Positions 36,724 through 48,461 of a stretch of 64,000 nucleotides of DNA are shown one piece after another. Below the pieces are notes generated by a model that was not told the origin of the DNA, ran no database searches, and worked only from the letters and a program-made list of their open reading frames with translations. The stretch comes from Lewinellaceae bacterium. Lineage in GTDB: Bacteria > Bacteroidota > Bacteroidia > Chitinophagales > Saprospiraceae. Position 1 is the first letter of the stretch, and each line of letters starts with the position of its first letter. The position numbers and the translations under genes are program-made. Location: NCBI GenBank assembly GCA_016713985.1, contig JADJOD010000022.1, positions 62,001 to 126,000 on the forward strand, written 5' to 3'.

Positions 36724-37846
36724 TCAAACCAGTTCTCTTTTGTAAATACGGAACCGCTTGCACAGGCGGGACCCCATTTTTTCGTACTCCGCCCGCATCC
36801 GGGTATTTGTTTCGAGCACCAGGTTGCTTTCAAAAGTGCGAATGCGCAGCGCGTGCACTTTCAATGATTTTCCAGCCCAGCAGGATATCCAAACCCCGGC
36901 CGCGGTAACGCTCGTCGATTGCACCCAGCATCAGGTCGAGCTGAGTGGCTCTTCGGGCCGACAGGATGATGTGCAACACGCCGAAAGGAAAAAGTTTGCC
37001 TTTGGCGCGTTGAATCCCTTTGGTCATATTCGGCAGGCCCAGGATAAAAGCAATGAGTTCGCCCGTTTCGTCCAGCACAACCTTCAAAAAACGAGGATCG
37101 AGGATCGGCAGGTAGCGGTCGGCCAACTCGTGCATTTCCTGTTTGTCCAGAGGTGTAAAGCCATAAAGGTCTTTATATGTGCGGTTGATGAGTTCAAAAA
37201 CCGGCACGATAAAAGGCTTCAACTCGCTTTTTTTCCTGAATTCGAGCAGGTTAAACTGCGAATTCCGCTGAATACGTTCATAAACCCGGGAATAAATATC
37301 CGGAATGTCGTTTTCAATATCGAGGATGTAGTCCAGGCAATCGATCAGTTTGTTGTACCCCTTGCTTTCGACATAAAGCGGCAGGTATGGCAAATTGCAG
37401 GCCGTGACCATGATGGGCATTTTGTCAAACCCTTCCACCAGCAGGCCTTGCGGGTCTTTGTCCGAAAAGCCGAAAGGACCAACGATCTGGTTCATGCCGT
37501 GTTTCAGACCCCATTGTTCCACCGCGTCGAGCAGTGCATGTGCAACGGGCTCGTCGTCATAACTATCTAAGTGTGCGAACCGCACGGTTTTTTCCCCGTG
37601 ATCCTGATTATACGGACGGTGGATGATTCCCATAATCCGGCCCCGGGGCTGGTCGCCGTCGTAGGCAAGTAACAAAAGGGTGTCGCAATAAGAAAACGCC
37701 TTGTTTTTTGCCGGGTTGTAATAAGCCTCCTCGTCCATATACAAAGGAGGCATCCAGTTAGAATGATGGGCGTGAATGCGCGCAGGCAGGTGAATATACG
37801 TTTTCAAATCCTGCGGGCTTTTCACTTCCCGGATAGAAATGGCCAT
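36724..37846 (-). CDS. GNAT-fold acyltransferase, candidate bacterial ceramide synthase (bCerS-like), one frameshift
   Basis: The ATG at 37846 (MAISIREVKSPQDLKTYIHLPARIH) gives about 374 residues once a two-base shift is bridged near 36846-36855. The first frame ends RGLDILLGWKIIESAR. The second gives TFESNLVLETNTRMRAEYEKMGSRLCKRFRIYKREL. Other conserved parts are NWMPPLYMDEEAYYNPAKN, GRIMGIIHRPYNQ, VGPFGFSDKDPQGLLVEGF and LNRTYKDLYGF-like INRTYKDLYGFTPL. Proteins of this group N-acylate 3-ketosphinganine in Caulobacter. Being directly between spt and the CerR candidate makes that assignment likely here. Confidence 0.78.
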
Positions 37847-37884
37847 GTCAGCTTGATAAAAAATGAAAAGCGGCTTTGTTTGGG

Positions 37885-39142
<1,258 letters not shown>

Positions 39143-39328
39143 TCAAATTAAGTTGTTTCAATTCCATTTTTAACGGAACTACGGGAAACGGTTGGTCCGC
39201 TGAAAACAGGATTTTGCTGAGTACAACCGCCGCAGCCGGCAGCAGGCACTGCATTTTACTCGTATAAATGGGAATAAATCGAATGCGCAGATTCGGGAAG
39301 ATTAATCGGACAGATAGGTAGAACGGCG

Positions 39329-39336
39329 CAAAGGTA
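39329..39336 (-). promoter_or_regulatory. -7 element upstream of spt and the sphingolipid cluster
   Basis: TACCTTTG on the minus strand fits TAnnTTTG and would give a leader of about 200 bases. No good -33 TTG at the usual spacing was seen. The whole gap 39122-39541 holds no convincing gene; a 105-codon open frame in it has no protein-like features. Confidence 0.35.
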
Positions 39337-39541
39337 AGGCACACGGTTGAAGCTCTGATAGCAACAACGCGATTATTAAACAATCGTTTAAAAAAAATTG
39401 CAAAGAGATGATGATTGCCTGCACCCGGCAGGCGCTTGTGCCACGGCATCTATCTGGCCCCGTATTTTTACAGTTAGGCCCAGATACTTCTCTCCCTCAT
39501 GTTAAAAACGGAGGACAATTAGTCCAAAAACCCGCTCCGGA

Positions 39542-42256
39542 TTAATCAAATTCGATGGTGTCGCCGGCTTTATACGTCTTTTTGTCCGGCTCTTCCATGG
39601 GCTCCGGGTCTTCGGAGGAAATTTCGCCCGGGTCTTCGGTTTTTTCCGGCTCTCCGAACAAGCTGGCTTGCTGTGGCGCAGGTTCTTCTTTTTTCACACC
39701 CAGTTTTGACTCGCCGGTTTCTATTTCCTTCACTCCGCCGAGCAATTGATCGCTGAGTTTGTTGCCCAGTGCTTTCCAGCCTTTTACATCCATAAAATCG
39801 CCGAGGGCCAACTCCCCGGTCATGGGTTTTCCTTTGATTTTCAGGGTGTACCGGATGCGTGGATTTTCTTTCAGGGAAACAAAAAGCAGTTTCGATTTGG
39901 CGTGATCGGTGAGATAAGAATAACGCTCTTTTAATTTACTGGTTTCGATGTGGAACCGTTTGACCATCGTCCAGCCTTTATGGCCGTCAAAATGCACGGC
40001 GTTGATCACAAGATCCGGTTTGAATTTGCAGAGATGCAGGATTTCTTTCATATCGAACCGCTGCTGCACATCAGTGTCCGTGACTTCGTAGGAACCGTCG
40101 TTGTACAGGATAAGCAGGCTGTCGCCGGTATCGAATTCGCCCAGTAAGCGGCCGCGTTCCTGGGTATTGAGGCGCCCGGTGATGTCGTCGAACCAGAGTT
40201 TTTGGGCGCCGATGGTACTTTTACCCACTTCTTTCTGGCGTATTTGTTTCACCGGGTACCGGGTCAGGATGTTCCCCTGCGAATCGCGGCCTTTGATGGC
40301 CAGCTCGGCAAAATCATAATCGAATATCTTGATTTTGGCCGTACTGCCCGGACTGAGGGTTACGGAAACGACCTCGCTTTCGCCGTTGGGGTTGGCTGTG
40401 AAATACAACATTTTAGACCCTTTGGCCTCGGAGCCGAGCTGGTATTCCTTGTCGCGGGTAATGGCTGTGACGTTAAAACGTTTCACATACGTCCGCCCCG
40501 ATTTGGCATCCACATACGCCATGTTATAGGTAGTGCGCTCGTCGTTTTTCTTCCACACAGCGATGTGGATGACGTCTTTGCCAACAAATACCTTTTCGTC
40601 GATTTTCACCACTTTCATCACGCCGTCGCGGCGGAATACAATGATGTCGTCGATGTCGGAGCAGTCCTGCACAAATTCGTCTTTTTTCAGGCCCGTACCG
40701 AGAAAACCGTCGCTTCGGTTGACGTACAGTTTGGCGTTGTTGGCCACCACGGCGCTGGCTTGTATGGTATCGAATTGGGCGATTTCGGTGCGACGTTCGC
40801 GGCCTTTTCCGTGTTTGGCCAGCAAGTTTTCAAAATAGGCGATTGTATATTCCGTGAGGTGTTCCAGGTGGTGTTTTGTCTGGAGTAGCTCTTCACTCAG
40901 TTTTGCAATTTCCTCATCGGCTTTGAAGGTATTGAACTTCGAAATACGTTTGATCCGGATCTCGGTGAGCCTTACGATGTCGTCTTCCGTAATCGCGCGC
41001 AGCAATTTGATCTTCTTCGTTTCTTTGGCATACCCGGGCTCATCGGGGGTGGCAATGTATTTTTTCAAACCCGCGTCGATGGTGACGATCACGGCTTCCC
41101 AGGTTTCACATTCCTCGATGTCGCGGTAAATGCGTTTTTCGATAAAAATCTTTTCCAGCGAGGAAAAATGGAGTTTTTCTTCGAGGTCGTGCAGCAAAAT
41201 TTCCAGTTCCTGCTGCAGCAGATCGCGGGTATGTTCGGTGGAAAGGCGCAGGAGTTCGTTTGCATCCGTGAACAGCGGTTTGTTGTTCACGATAACGCAG
41301 CAGTTGGGGCTGATGCTCACCTCGCAAGAGGTAAAGGCATACAGCGCGTCGATCGTGACGTCGGGACTGACGCCGGCCTGAAGTTCGATTTCGATATCGA
41401 TCTCGGCGGCGACCTTATCCGTTACTTTTTTGATCTTGATCTGGCCTTTTTCGTTGGCTTTGAGGATCGAATCGATCAAGTCGCCGGTGGTGACGCCGAA
41501 GGGAATTTCGGTGATCTGGAGCGTTTTTTTGTCGATTTCGCGGATTTTGGCCCGAACGCGGACCTTTCCGCCGCGGGCGCCGCCGTTGTAGTTTGTCGCA
41601 TCAATCAGGCCTCCCGTGGGAAAATCGGGGATCAGATCGGGCCGGCGTCCTTTCAGTACGGCGATGCAGCCTTTGATGATCTCGATAAAATTGTGCGGCA
41701 GAATCTTGGTGCTCAATCCCACAGCGATACCTTCCGCGCCCTGCGCCACCACAAGCGGGAATTTCATGGGCAGGTTGACGGGTTCCCGTTTACGCCCGTC
41801 GTAACTCATTTGCCACACGGTGGTATCGGGGTTGAAGGCCACGTCTAAGGCAAATTTGGTGAGGCGCGCCTCGATATAACGCGGCGCTGCCGCAGAGTCG
41901 CCCGTTCGGAAATCGCCCCAGTTGCCCTGACAATCGATCAGCAGGTCCTTCTGGCCCATATTCACCAAAGCTTCGCCGATGGCCGCATCGCCGTGCGGGT
42001 GATATTGCATGGTCTGGCCGATCAGATTGGCTACTTTGTGATAACGCCCGTCGTGTTGGGCGAACATGGCGTGCAGAATGCGCCGTTGCACCGGTTTCAG
42101 ACCGTCTTCCAGGGCTGGTACGGCGCGTTCCAGGATCACATAAGAGGCGTAATCCAGGAAATAATCCTGGTACATTCCCGACAAGGTAACAATTGTATCC
42201 TCCCCGTTCATGGAGGTGGTAGGCGGTACGGAAGTATCTTTTTTCGATCGGGCCAT
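39542..42256 (-). CDS. parC: DNA topoisomerase IV / gyrase subunit A
   Basis: Type IIA topoisomerase A subunit of 904 residues, which breaks and rejoins DNA together with a GyrB/ParE-type subunit. N-terminal motifs are YQDYFLDYASYVILERAVPALEDGLKPVQRRILHAM and YHPHGDAAIGEALVNMGQKDLLIDCQGNWGD. The catalytic tyrosine is in AAAPRYIEARL (about residue 127). The breakage-reunion core, a coiled coil (TEIRIKRISKFNTFKADEEIAKL) and a beta-pinwheel C-terminal domain follow, ending in an acidic tail (EKTEDPGEISSEDPEPMEEP). It lacks an evident GyrA box, favouring the ParC call. Length and tail are typical of Bacteroidota. Confidence 0.93.
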   Translation of the reverse strand: MARSKKDTSVPPTTSMNGEDTIVTLSGMYQDYFLDYASYVILERAVPALEDGLKPVQRRILHAMFAQHDGRYHKVANLIGQTMQYHPHGDAAIGEALVNMGQKDLLIDCQGNWGDFRTGDSAAAPRYIEARLTKFALDVAFNPDTTVWQMSYDGRKREPVNLPMKFPLVVAQGAEGIAVGLSTKILPHNFIEIIKGCIAVLKGRRPDLIPDFPTGGLIDATNYNGGARGGKVRVRAKIREIDKKTLQITEIPFGVTTGDLIDSILKANEKGQIKIKKVTDKVAAEIDIEIELQAGVSPDVTIDALYAFTSCEVSISPNCCVIVNNKPLFTDANELLRLSTEHTRDLLQQELEILLHDLEEKLHFSSLEKIFIEKRIYRDIEECETWEAVIVTIDAGLKKYIATPDEPGYAKETKKIKLLRAITEDDIVRLTEIRIKRISKFNTFKADEEIAKLSEELLQTKHHLEHLTEYTIAYFENLLAKHGKGRERRTEIAQFDTIQASAVVANNAKLYVNRSDGFLGTGLKKDEFVQDCSDIDDIIVFRRDGVMKVVKIDEKVFVGKDVIHIAVWKKNDERTTYNMAYVDAKSGRTYVKRFNVTAITRDKEYQLGSEAKGSKMLYFTANPNGESEVVSVTLSPGSTAKIKIFDYDFAELAIKGRDSQGNILTRYPVKQIRQKEVGKSTIGAQKLWFDDITGRLNTQERGRLLGEFDTGDSLLILYNDGSYEVTDTDVQQRFDMKEILHLCKFKPDLVINAVHFDGHKGWTMVKRFHIETSKLKERYSYLTDHAKSKLLFVSLKENPRIRYTLKIKGKPMTGELALGDFMDVKGWKALGNKLSDQLLGGVKEIETGESKLGVKKEEPAPQQASLFGEPEKTEDPGEISSEDPEPMEEPDKKTYKAGDTIEFD

Positions 42257-42258
42257 TT

Positions 42259-42462
42259 TTATGACAATACTTTAAAATGCGGATTTTTGATGATCCCGAA
42301 AACATTTCCCCAGGGGTCTTTAACGGTTGCTACCCAAATATCGTCGCCGACGTTCGTCGGCTCCATTTTGGCCGTGGCGCCGCAGGCCAGCAAAACACCG
42401 GCAAAAGTAAAAGAAATAGTCATTGAAAATAAAACTTTTTGTGTTTTATTTTTCGGTAACAA
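42259..42462 (-). pseudogene. C-terminal remnant of a VOC (glyoxalase-like) protein
   Basis: The fragment reads LLACGATAKMEPTNVGDDIWVATVKDPWGNVFGIIKNPHF and ends at 42259, which is the C-terminal half of a vicinal-oxygen-chelate domain (the typical end is VKDPWGNIxGIIxNPHFK). The N-terminal ~70 residues of a VOC protein are missing, and the 5' end runs into the DUF1275 gene. It is most likely a leftover of a deletion and not expressed as a functional enzyme. Confidence 0.65.
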
Positions 42463-43219
42463 CGCGTTCTTTTGTTTTGAAGCGCCAGGTGTCGTATATC
42501 ATGACGGCCACAATGATGCCGGCGGGTATGAGGTAAATGTGGTTGTTCAGCCGCGGGAACACCCCCACGCTGACCATCGCGCCGGTCAGGAAACTGACCA
42601 TAACGATCAGGCGCAACAGCGCTTCCCGCTGAATAAGCCTCCTTTTTTCGCCTTCAGAGTGGAATATTTCGGCGATATCCACCCCAAGTTCGTTCACCAC
42701 CCCGGTCATCTGACTTGCTTTGATCAGCGACGAGGTGGTCAGGCTTACCATTGCGTTTTGAATGCCGATGGAGAAGAGCATCATACCCGGAAAAGCGACG
42801 GGGTGCAAAGCGGCGGAATTGCCGGTTGCCATTCCGACAAAAGTAAAAATACCGGCGACCACAGCCAGCGGCAGCAGGTGCAGGTAGCGCCATTTGAGCA
42901 GTTTTTCACGTTCCACACACCAGCCGGCGAAAAAACCGCCCAGGAAAAAGGCAAATAACCACAGGAATATGGATCCGGCAGTGTACAAATTGCCCGAATA
43001 CAGGTCCCGGGCAATTTGAGGCAACAGGCCCGTAACATTGGTAACCACCACGGAAAACGTCATCAACCCGGCGTAAATCACGATACCCGAACTGAAGGGA
43101 TAAACAAATGCATACAACATTTTTACCCGGAACGAACGGCGGCGGATTTTTTCATTCGAGCGTATCCGGATTTCGCCGATTATCGGCGGTTTCAGGTAGT
43201 TATACCAACGGTTTTTCAT
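42446..43219 (-). CDS. DUF1275 (YoaK-like) membrane protein
   Basis: I use the ATG at 43219 (MKNRWYNYLKPPIIGEIRIRSN), giving 257 residues; an ATG at 43273 is also possible. It has six or seven membrane helices. Typical segments are PFSSGIVIYAGLMTFSVVVTNVTGLLPQIARDL, FLWLFAFFLGGFFAGWCVE, HPVAFPGMMLFSIGIQNAMVSLTTSSLIKASQMTGVVNELGVDIAEIF and a final pair of helices. DUF1275 proteins are found across bacteria, and their transported substrate, if any, is unknown. The gene ends inside the 5' part of the VOC remnant. Confidence 0.82.
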   Translation of the reverse strand: MKNRWYNYLKPPIIGEIRIRSNEKIRRRSFRVKMLYAFVYPFSSGIVIYAGLMTFSVVVTNVTGLLPQIARDLYSGNLYTAGSIFLWLFAFFLGGFFAGWCVEREKLLKWRYLHLLPLAVVAGIFTFVGMATGNSAALHPVAFPGMMLFSIGIQNAMVSLTTSSLIKASQMTGVVNELGVDIAEIFHSEGEKRRLIQREALLRLIVMVSFLTGAMVSVGVFPRLNNHIYLIPAGIIVAVMIYDTWRFKTKERVVTEK

Positions 43220-43300
43220 AAGTGTTTGACCCTTTTTCAATACCGAGATCCGGGCTACTGAAATATTTTCCATACAAATCGCAAAAAGTTGAAAGTTAAC

Positions 43301-43340
43301 ACTTTGTGCCTCTGCGTAAAACCTTTGCACCTTTGCGTGG
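43301..43340. repeat. Degenerate direct repeat (CTTTGYRCCTYTGCGT)
   Basis: CTTTGTGCCTCTGCGT and CTTTGCACCTTTGCGT follow one another with few differences upstream of the fumarylacetoacetase gene. The rest of 43220-43598 shows no gene; the open frame there is a shadow. Meaning unknown. Confidence 0.35.
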
Positions 43341-43598
43341 AACCACCCTGTACGGCGATGCGAGCTACAGCAACGAAAATATCGAATCCCTCATTGTTTT
43401 CAACGTATTTCACCCGTTGCAAAAATTAAGTACGGAAAGAGCGTTATTCGCAATGAGCGGAAATTACGACTTTTGCCGGTCGGCTCCCATGCTGCAAATT
43501 AGATGGATTTCTGCCAAAACCGCGCGGAATGGCAAAGAAACCCGCAAAAATTATTTTCCTCCGGCAGATTTAACCGGCGCTCAGACAAAAAAAAACAA

Positions 43599-44846
43599 AT
43601 GCACATCCTTACATCCTGGCTTCCCATACCCGCTGATTCCGATTTCTCCCTGTACAATCTTCCGTACGGCGTCTTCCACACCGGCGACGGGCGGGCCCGC
43701 GCGGGAATCGCCATCGGCGATCACATCGTCGACCTGGCCGCTGCGGCCGGTTCGGGGCTGTTCGGCAAACGCCGTTTTTTCAAAAAAATATTTGAACAAA
43801 ATACCCTCAACGACTTTATTGCCCTCGGCAAACCCCTTACCGGCCGTGTCCGGAAAAAAGTGCAGGACTGGCTCACCCGGTCTTCGGCTCCGGCCAATGC
43901 CGAATCGCTGCTCGTTAACCGCCTGACCGCGCAGATGCTGCTACCGGTGCACATCGGCAACTACACGGATTTTTACAGCAGCATCGAGCACGCAACCAAC
44001 GTGGGTAAAATGTTTCGCCCCGACAATCCGCTGCTGCCCAACTGGCGCTGGATACCGGTGGGGTATCACGGAAGAGCGTCGTCCATCGTGGCGAGTGGCA
44101 CACCCGTACGGCGCCCCTGGGGGCAAATATTGCCTCCGGGACAGGAAACACCCGTGTTTGCACCTTCCCGGCAACTGGATTTTGAACTGGAAATGGCGTT
44201 TGTGATCGGGAAAAACAGCGTTTTGGGCGAACCCGTACCCACCGAAAAGGCAGATGAATACATATTCGGACTGGTGCTGTTCAACGACTGGAGCGCCCGC
44301 GACATACAGCGCTGGGAATACGTGCCGCTCGGACCGTTCCTCGGTAAAAATTTTGCATCGTCCGTTTCCCCCTGGATCGTGCCGCTTGAAGCGCTCCGAC
44401 CGTTTCGGGTAAAAAGCCCGAAACAAAACCCGGCCCCGCTGCCGTATTTACAAACCCGGGGCGCTCAAAATTATGATATCGCACTCGAAGTCGCCCTTTC
44501 AACGGGTGAAAAAACAAAACAAACTATTGTATCCCGCTCGAATACGAAGTATCTTTATTGGTCTATGGCACAGCAACTGGCGCATCATACCATCAATGGT
44601 TGTAATGTGTGTGTGGGCGATTTGATGGCTTCCGGCACAATCAGCGGGCCGGAAGCGGGCACATACGGGTCCATGCTTGAACTGAGCCGGGGAGGAAAAG
44701 AACCGCTCACCCTGAACGATGGAAGCAGCCGTTCTTTCCTCGAAAACGGCGACCGGGTGATCATGCGCGCGCGCGCTGAAAAAAACGGGGTTCGGGTGGG
44801 TTTTGGAGAGGTGGACGGGGTCATTCTGCCGGAACAGGTACGTTAA
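43599..44846 (+). CDS. fahA: Fumarylacetoacetase
   Basis: Last enzyme of tyrosine/homogentisate breakdown; it splits fumarylacetoacetate into fumarate and acetoacetate in the cytoplasm. The ATG at 43599 (MHILTSWLPIPADSDFSLYNLPYGVF) gives 415 residues, full length. Hallmarks are NYTDFYSSIEHATNVGKMFRP, WRWIPVGYHGRASSIVASGTPV, RPWGQILPPG, the metal-binding QLDFELEMAFVIG and LFNDWSARDIQRWEYVPLGPFLGKNFASSVSPWIVPLEAL, then TRGAQNYDIALEV and GDLMASGTISGPEAGTYGSMLE. No other pathway genes are in the window. A terminator follows. Confidence 0.96.
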   Translation: MHILTSWLPIPADSDFSLYNLPYGVFHTGDGRARAGIAIGDHIVDLAAAAGSGLFGKRRFFKKIFEQNTLNDFIALGKPLTGRVRKKVQDWLTRSSAPANAESLLVNRLTAQMLLPVHIGNYTDFYSSIEHATNVGKMFRPDNPLLPNWRWIPVGYHGRASSIVASGTPVRRPWGQILPPGQETPVFAPSRQLDFELEMAFVIGKNSVLGEPVPTEKADEYIFGLVLFNDWSARDIQRWEYVPLGPFLGKNFASSVSPWIVPLEALRPFRVKSPKQNPAPLPYLQTRGAQNYDIALEVALSTGEKTKQTIVSRSNTKYLYWSMAQQLAHHTINGCNVCVGDLMASGTISGPEAGTYGSMLELSRGGKEPLTLNDGSSRSFLENGDRVIMRARAEKNGVRVGFGEVDGVILPEQVR

Positions 44847-44896
44847 GCCGTGTGTTTTTTGCAATACCACGTTTAAAATTACTATTGACAAGTCCT

Positions 44897-44950
44897 GATC
44901 CCGACCCTTGAAGCAGAACCATTTTCGGGGGCCGGGATTTTTTATTTTTA
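44897..44950 (+). terminator. Rho-independent terminator of fahA
   Basis: ATCCCG-A-CCC pairs with GGG-GGC-CGGGAT around an A-rich loop and is followed by TTTTTTATTTTTA. It lies about 50 bases after the fahA stop. Confidence 0.65.
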
Positions 44951-45075
44951 TGCGGGTTTAGATCAATTCCTGTTAAAAAGGCCGGTTTCTGACAAATTTT
45001 CGAGAAATTACCCGACTAACTATTTTATAGTATAGATATTTGCGTTTTTAAATCGACCTTAAACGCCTTCTTCTC

Positions 45076-46503
<1,428 letters not shown>

Positions 46504-46764
46504 GGAATAAAAATCCGGTATCCGAACAATGGGTAACGATCACAAAATAAAGCGTCCACCCGCAACTTTTGCCAAAAACAAAAGATTAGCCGCTTTGTCG
46601 CCATTTGTACCATTTTCGGCATAGTTTTGTATGTAAATATCAGATCAGGTGAAATAACAAACCGGGCGGTACGACTCATGTTCGCACCAGTCCGTTTTGC
46701 GAGTTTAGGTGTGTTTGATAAGTGTCTGATTTTCAATTGTTTATTTCAAAAACTGATTCGCCAT

Positions 46765-48327
46765 ATGAACTTTATTAGGACTCGGTATAGTCTGCAATTA
46801 ACCCCTAAATCACGCCTTGCGGCTTTTACCACGTTGTTTATTACAACCTTTGGGGGCGTTTTTTTGCCGGCCGGAGCACAATGCCCGATTGCAGCAGTTA
46901 CATTAACTACCCAGGCAGAGGTGACGTCTTTCCCAACCACATACAGCGGCTGCACGGTAATGCCCGTCAGCCTGACGGTTACGGGAGGCGATATCGTTAA
47001 CCTGAACGGGCTGAGTGTACTGACGAGCTTTGAAAACACAGCCAGCCTGACTATAGAAGCCAATCCGGCGCTGACCTCTTTATCGGGCTTGGCGGCGGTT
47101 ACTTCGGTTGGCGGTTCGATCAAAGTAATTGACAACGACGCTTTGACCAATCTGAACGGGTTAAGCGGAGTCACTTCGATTGGTTTTAATTTGCAGGTCG
47201 ACGGAAACGCCACGCTGACGTCATTGGGCCCTTTGTCGGGTGTAACTACCATCGGCGGGTATCTGGACGTGGAATTTAACCCCGCTCTGACTTCTTTCGG
47301 CGGCGGTTTGAACAACCTGACAAGCGTCGGGCAGTTTTTACAGATCAATAACAACGGCGCCCTGTCAACCCTGAACGGCCTGAACAGCCTGGCTTCCGTG
47401 GGCCAATATGTGTTCATTTCTTCCAATAACGCATTGACCTCGGTCAATGGCTTGTCGTCGCTCAGCTCGGTCGGTGGTGATTGTGAACTTTCCGGATTAC
47501 CCAGCATGACTTCCTTGATTGGTCTGACCAACCTCGCTACGATCGGCGGCACCCTCAGTGTAATCCAGACAGGTTTGACCAACATCAATGAGTTCGAAAA
47601 CATCACCAACATAGGCGGGAACCTTTCTATCAATTTTAATTCCGCATTGAGTGATTGTGATGCCCAGGGAATTTGTGACTATGTAGACGTACCCAACGGT
47701 ACGATTGCCATCAATGATAACCTCGGGGCCTGTCTGAACCTGGTGGCGGTACAAACTGCCTGCGGGTTATTGCCGGTCGAATTGCTTGAATTTAACGCGG
47801 TGATTCGCGATAACAGCGTAAAACTGGCGTGGAGTACCGCTTCCGAAAAAGACAACATGGGTTACGATCTGGAGCGCAGCGCAGAAGGAAACAATTGGTC
47901 AGCTATTGGGTTTATACCGGGAAAAGGAACAAGTAACCATCGGATGGACTATTTTTTTGAGGATAAAAAGCCCATCACAGGAGTCAATTATTACCGGCTC
48001 AAACAGATGGATGACAATGGCAAATTCGAATATTCGCCAATCGTTGTAGTCGACACAGACAGGGGGGGGGATCAACCCTTCGATGTTTTTCCCAATCCTT
48101 CCAACAGCGGCTTAATAACCGTTAAGGTAGCGAGTCAGGAAGAAGGGGACGCCAATTTGGAAGTTTACGACCAAACGGGTATCCGGGTATTTTACAAAAA
48201 TATTCAGTTGCAGGAAGGAACGATTGTTTTCCCGCTTTCCTTCTCTTCTTTCCCCCAAGGAGCATATTCCGTACGTGTAAAAATGCCCGATGGGCAGGTT
48301 TTGCTCAGGAAATTGTTGATTCATTGA
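46765..48327 (+). CDS. Leucine-rich/receptor-L-domain-like surface protein with T9SS sorting domain
   Basis: The ATG at 46765 (MNFIRTRYSLQLTPKSRL) gives 520 residues with a signal peptide ending GVFLPAGAQC. Residues about 60-330 are a series of roughly 23-residue units of the pattern LTSLSGLAAVTSVGGSI / LTNLNGLSGVTSIGFNL, a receptor-L or leucine-rich solenoid with at least nine turns. The fibronectin-like module (LPVELLEFNAVIRDNSVKLAWSTASEKDN) and sorting domain (FDVFPNPSNSGLITVKV...LLRKLLIH) match the flanking glycine-rich paralogues. A run of nine G at 48062-48070 encodes RGGD just before the sorting domain. Confidence 0.85.
   Translation: MNFIRTRYSLQLTPKSRLAAFTTLFITTFGGVFLPAGAQCPIAAVTLTTQAEVTSFPTTYSGCTVMPVSLTVTGGDIVNLNGLSVLTSFENTASLTIEANPALTSLSGLAAVTSVGGSIKVIDNDALTNLNGLSGVTSIGFNLQVDGNATLTSLGPLSGVTTIGGYLDVEFNPALTSFGGGLNNLTSVGQFLQINNNGALSTLNGLNSLASVGQYVFISSNNALTSVNGLSSLSSVGGDCELSGLPSMTSLIGLTNLATIGGTLSVIQTGLTNINEFENITNIGGNLSINFNSALSDCDAQGICDYVDVPNGTIAINDNLGACLNLVAVQTACGLLPVELLEFNAVIRDNSVKLAWSTASEKDNMGYDLERSAEGNNWSAIGFIPGKGTSNHRMDYFFEDKKPITGVNYYRLKQMDDNGKFEYSPIVVVDTDRGGDQPFDVFPNPSNSGLITVKVASQEEGDANLEVYDQTGIRVFYKNIQLQEGTIVFPLSFSSFPQGAYSVRVKMPDGQVLLRKLLIH
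48062..48070 (+). repeat. G9 mononucleotide tract inside the coding region
   Basis: Nine consecutive G encode part of DRGGD at about residue 433 of the leucine-rich protein, directly before the T9SS sorting domain. Any slippage would remove the sorting signal. Confidence 0.9.
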
Positions 48328-48461
48328 TAAATCGTTTTCAGATAGGTCAACATGGAGCCCTTTCGCCAGGCCAGACAGCTTCCGAAAGGGTTTTGTCTTT
48401 GCTAAAAAAGACGCCCGAATTAATTAGTAGAAAACTATCAGATCAAAAGCCAATACAATCC

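Noticed and set aside
43306..43926. 206-codon open frame overlapping the start of fumarylacetoacetase
   Set aside because: It is out of frame with the clear enzyme start at 43599 and has no protein-like features.
46746..47633. 295-codon open frame antisense to the leucine-rich protein
   Set aside because: The sense strand has a signal peptide, repeats and sorting domain; the antisense product has none.
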